This document shows positions 62,201-64,000 of a DNA stretch of 64,000 nt, one piece after another. This DNA is from Annona cherimola (Eukaryota > Streptophyta > Magnoliopsida > Magnoliales > Annonaceae). The translations under genes and the position numbers were made by a program. The notes beneath the pieces were generated by a model, which was given only the letters and a program-made list of their open reading frames with translations, was not told where the DNA came from and made no database searches. Location of the stretch: positions 40,472,012-40,536,011 of the forward strand of contig CM059971.1 of the NCBI GenBank assembly GCA_030490835.1, read 5' to 3'. Positions within the stretch are counted from its first letter, which is position 1, and every line of letters begins with the position of its first letter.

Positions 62201-62564
62201 TGGGTATGAATACCTTCCGTTCGTAGAACTTTTTATAAAAACGGCTATGTTGGAGCTCGGTTTTGAAGTAGGTAGTGGGCATCTTCAATACTTGGGCTTT
62301 TCCAGCTGCAGTGCCCCTTCTGCTTGTCCCGGATTGTGTGCTCTGTGAGGTTTGTTGTTGACTTTCCGACCTGGGTGCTTGATCAGATGATTGAGTAGTG
62401 GTTTGGAATCGTACCCTTTTACCCGTCGAAGTTGATGGTTCCTCTCTAGCTCTTTTTGATGGAGTCCTAGTTCTTCTAGGAACTTCTTTTGGTTGAGATG
62501 AAGGTTGTGGTTGTGTGGGAACCCGTTTGGGGTATGGTTTTGATACGGCTTTCTTTGGTGCCAT
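59283..62564 (-). pseudogene. SIRE envelope-like gene, split by a solo LTR
   Basis: Extra gene downstream of copia pol; its function is unknown and 'envelope-like' is a historical label. The first part (62564-62023) starts MAPKK with a basic, Ser/Pro/Gln-rich region, then RFYKKFYERKVFIPKIIDF and a DFQGW...VYPDLTRMFYY block. The second part (60341-59283) has LSPRLRVLRLLIAHCIYPKG, RGVLPYGTWITKILEFF, an acidic Pro/Ala-rich linker, and a likely coiled coil (about 59500-59660, DLRDEIIAVREEMGHQEDRL). It resembles the plant transposon-protein family found in SIRE elements. D3 (60342-62022) with target duplication atttc separates the parts. Without insert and duplication the lengths (537 and 1059 bases) are both multiples of three. 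I see no clear signal peptide or membrane segment. Confidence 0.82.
60342..62022 (-). mobile_element. Solo D LTR (copy D3) inside the envelope-like gene
   Basis: TGTTGGTCCCGAGTT to TTTTCAACA, 1681 bp, with perfect duplications atttc (60337-60341, 62023-62027). It has about ten GTCGAC sites (61146-61892) and a minus-strand TATA near 61057-61068. It has the same orientation as its host element. The open-looking frames across the palindrome array merely translate the repeat. Confidence 0.93.
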
Positions 62565-63049
62565 TTGGAGCTTGGAGTTTATGGAATCTGAGAGGGAATG
62601 CGAGTGAGAGAGAGAGAGAGTTTGAGAGATAGTGTGAAAGAGAAAGAGAAAGAAAAAGAAACTGAGGGAGTGAGAGAGAAAAAGAGAATGAAAGGGAGTG
62701 AAAGAGAGAGAGTGTGACGGTTTGTCGGAGACAAGGGAGTAATCGCCGGAGAAAAAGGCTGTCGCCGGAGAGGGAGAAAGGGAAAAAGAAGGAAATAGAG
62801 AGGTTGGAGGGAAATGAGGAAGAAGAGAAAGAGAAGAGAAGAAAAAGAGAGAAGAGACGGCCGAATGCGAAACGTCGCGTGCGGAGTCGACTTTGCCCTA
62901 GGCGAAGTCGACTTCGGTCCCTTGGAGTCGACTTCGCCTGGGAGCGGAGTCGACTTCGCTTCTGAAGTGGAGTCGACTTGACGCCCTTGGAGTCGACTTG
63001 ACTCATCGACTTGACATTTTTCAATTTTAATTTTCTTATTTAATTTTCC
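62565..63049 (-). other. D2 pol to envelope-like spacer
   Basis: 485 bp between the pol stop (63050) and the envelope-like ATG (62564). The right part (62880-63012) has six GTCGAC sites in about 110 bp. The left part (62597-62870) is pyrimidine-rich on the element's sense strand. It ends in ccctctcag at about 62596-62588, a good candidate 3' splice site 23 bases before the ATG. Confidence 0.65.
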
Positions 63050-64000
63050 CTAATTTAGCTCTATCATACCCATATCATTCCTAATTTTATAAAATGATTC
63101 TTTGGCTAAGGGTTTGGTAAAGATATCAGCAATTTGGTCCTCAATTTTCACATATTCTAAGCATACATCATGATTTTCAACATGTTCACGAATAAAATGG
63201 TGTCTCACATCAATATGCTTGGTTCTTGAATGCAGTACAGGATTTTTAGTCAGACAAATTGCACTTGTATTATCACATCTAATAGGAATATCAACATAAT
63301 CAATGCCATAATCTTTCAATTGTTGTTTCATCCAAAGTAATTGGGCACAACAACTATCGGCGGCTATGTATTCGGCTTCCGCAGTAGATAGAGCCACACT
63401 TGTTTGTTTTCTTGAGTACCATGAAACTAGCATATGTCCAAGAAACTGACAAGTTCCACTGGTACTTTTTCTATCTACCTTATATCCGGCAAAATCTGCA
63501 TCCGAATAGCTGATTAGATCAAAGGTTGACCCCTTTGGATACCATAGTCCAAGATTGGTAGTTTTTATCAAATATTTAAAAATTCTTTTTACAGCAAGGA
63601 GATGTGATTCTTTTGGGCATGCTTGAAATCTAGAGCACATACAAACACTGAATAGAATATCGGGTCTAGAAGCAGTTAAATATAACAAGGATCCTATCAT
63701 GCTTCTATAAAGCTTTTGATCGATACTTTTACCGTTTTCGTCCGTGTCGATCTTGATTGTAGAGCTCATTGGAGTGTTTGCCCCTTTGCTATTCTGCAAT
63801 CCAAATTTCTTGAGCATTTCCTTGACGTACTTGGACTGGTTCAAGAATATCCCTTCACTTTGTTGCTTAATTTGCAGTCCAAGGAAGAAATTTAATTCTC
63901 CCATCATGCTCATTTCGAATTCGCTCTGCATAATCTTAGAAAATTCTTGACAAAGATTTTCATTAGTAGCACCGAAAATTATGTCATCTACATAAATCTG
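63050..64000 (-). CDS. pol: SIRE-type copia pol, C-terminal part (RT end and RNase H)
   Basis: Open through the window edge; the start is outside. Reading from 64000: the RT catalytic block QIYVDDIIFGATNE, then the MGELNFFLGLQI and KYVKEMLKKFG thumb/connection motifs, and GSLLYLTASRPDILFSV. RNase H follows with YSDADFAGYKVDRKSTSGTC, SVALSTAEAEYIAADSCCAQ (with the DE-type metal residues), LHSRTKHIDVRHHFIRE and the copia C-terminal ADIFTKPL. It ends at TAG 63050-63052. RT would make cDNA and RNase H degrade the RNA template. No stops or frame changes in 316 visible codons. The envelope-like gene follows downstream, as in SIRE elements. Confidence 0.93.
   Translation of the reverse strand, partial: QIYVDDIIFGATNENLCQEFSKIMQSEFEMSMMGELNFFLGLQIKQQSEGIFLNQSKYVKEMLKKFGLQNSKGANTPMSSTIKIDTDENGKSIDQKLYRSMIGSLLYLTASRPDILFSVCMCSRFQACPKESHLLAVKRIFKYLIKTTNLGLWYPKGSTFDLISYSDADFAGYKVDRKSTSGTCQFLGHMLVSWYSRKQTSVALSTAEAEYIAADSCCAQLLWMKQQLKDYGIDYVDIPIRCDNTSAICLTKNPVLHSRTKHIDVRHHFIREHVENHDVCLEYVKIEDQIADIFTKPLAKESFYKIRNDMGMIELN

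Larger units (their letters stand above)
57348..64000 (-). mobile_element. D2: SIRE/Maximus-type Ty1/copia element, continues off window
   Basis: Reverse-orientation copia element. Left to right: 3' LTR (57348-58945), polypurine tract, envelope-like gene (split by solo LTR D3), spacer, and the 3' end of pol (63050-64000). The order pol, then an extra gene, then the 3' LTR defines the SIRE/Maximus lineage. Left flank is aaact (57343-57347); the other end is beyond the window. The visible pol is open and the envelope-like frame carries no stop except where D3 interrupts it, so this is the youngest large element here. Confidence 0.88.

Noticed and set aside
59283..62564. Integrated plant virus or true retroviral envelope
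   Set aside because: The neighbouring pol is Ty1/copia SIRE-type. The gene lacks a visible signal peptide or membrane segment and matches the plant transposon-protein type instead.
62476..63024. Minus-strand frame of 182 codons overlapping the start of the envelope-like gene
   Set aside because: It reads the GTCGAC array and the pyrimidine-rich tract (Ser/Leu/Phe low complexity) in a different frame from the conserved gene.
1..64000. Host protein-coding gene or tRNA/rRNA gene
   Set aside because: Every long frame with conserved motifs is retroelement-derived. I saw no exon-intron structure, cloverleaf or rRNA-like segment.
1..64000. Centromeric satellite array
   Set aside because: Repetition here is due to nested LTRs; there is no monomer of 150-200 bp in long tandem order.

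Overview
This window is plant nuclear DNA, most probably from an angiosperm with a repeat-rich genome. I find no host gene in 64 kb. Almost every base belongs to LTR retrotransposons: Athila-like Ty3/gypsy, very-long-LTR Del/Tekay-like Ty3/gypsy, and SIRE-type Ty1/copia with an envelope-like gene. There is also one Tourist-like MITE. Family letters are mine: A = Athila-like (LTR TGATAACTCG...CTCGTCA, about 1.5-1.67 kb); B = Del/Tekay-like (LTR TGTGAAACC...GCGCCACA, about 3.4-3.5 kb); C = LTR TGTGAGGACC...GTTACA, 1.5-1.8 kb; D = SIRE-type copia (LTR TGTTGGAAACA...GGGACCAACA, 1.6-1.7 kb); E = LTR TGAAAATTG...GCGAACA, 2.9 kb without its insert; F = a B relative with a 5.6 kb LTR.

Layout. 1-382 is the end of a D LTR inserted in the 5' LTR of Athila-like element A1 (383-13225). 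A1 carries broken gag, protease, RT/RNase H and integrase, and its integrase is split by a solo B LTR (5905-9719) that itself holds a MITE (9222-9502). A1 sits in a B LTR (13226-16739), which also holds a solo A LTR (14195-15837). A B internal region of only 667 bp follows, then a truncated inverted B LTR. 17998-28564 is a rearranged plus-strand B LTR with internal duplications, holding solo E (with solo C nested in it) and a second solo C. 28565-30554 is a gag-only B internal region, followed by its 3' LTR (30555-34976) with a third solo C. 34977-42046 is a mosaic of B pieces in both orientations, with a solo A and a complete B LTR (38397-41810). 42047-51157 is a B LTR holding a 5.6 kb solo F LTR. 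Sixteen bases further an inverted B LTR begins (51174-54364). It ends at a D LTR stub, which is cut by an inverted F LTR, which is cut by a SIRE-type copia element running off the window (57348 to beyond 64000). The envelope-like gene of that element is in turn split by a solo D LTR (60342-62022).

How it works together. No pathway is encoded; the history is one of repeated nested insertion, LTR-LTR recombination and decay. Nine solo LTRs have recognisable 5-bp target-site duplications, so recombination has removed most coding regions. Only the rightmost copia element looks young: its visible pol is open, and its envelope-like frame is broken only by the solo LTR. The most unusual signals are regulatory: palindrome arrays in the U3 of families A and D, repeated primer-binding-site modules in the B leader, a G-box array in E, and a 16-bp-spaced inverted LTR pair. 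I found no wholly new gene system.
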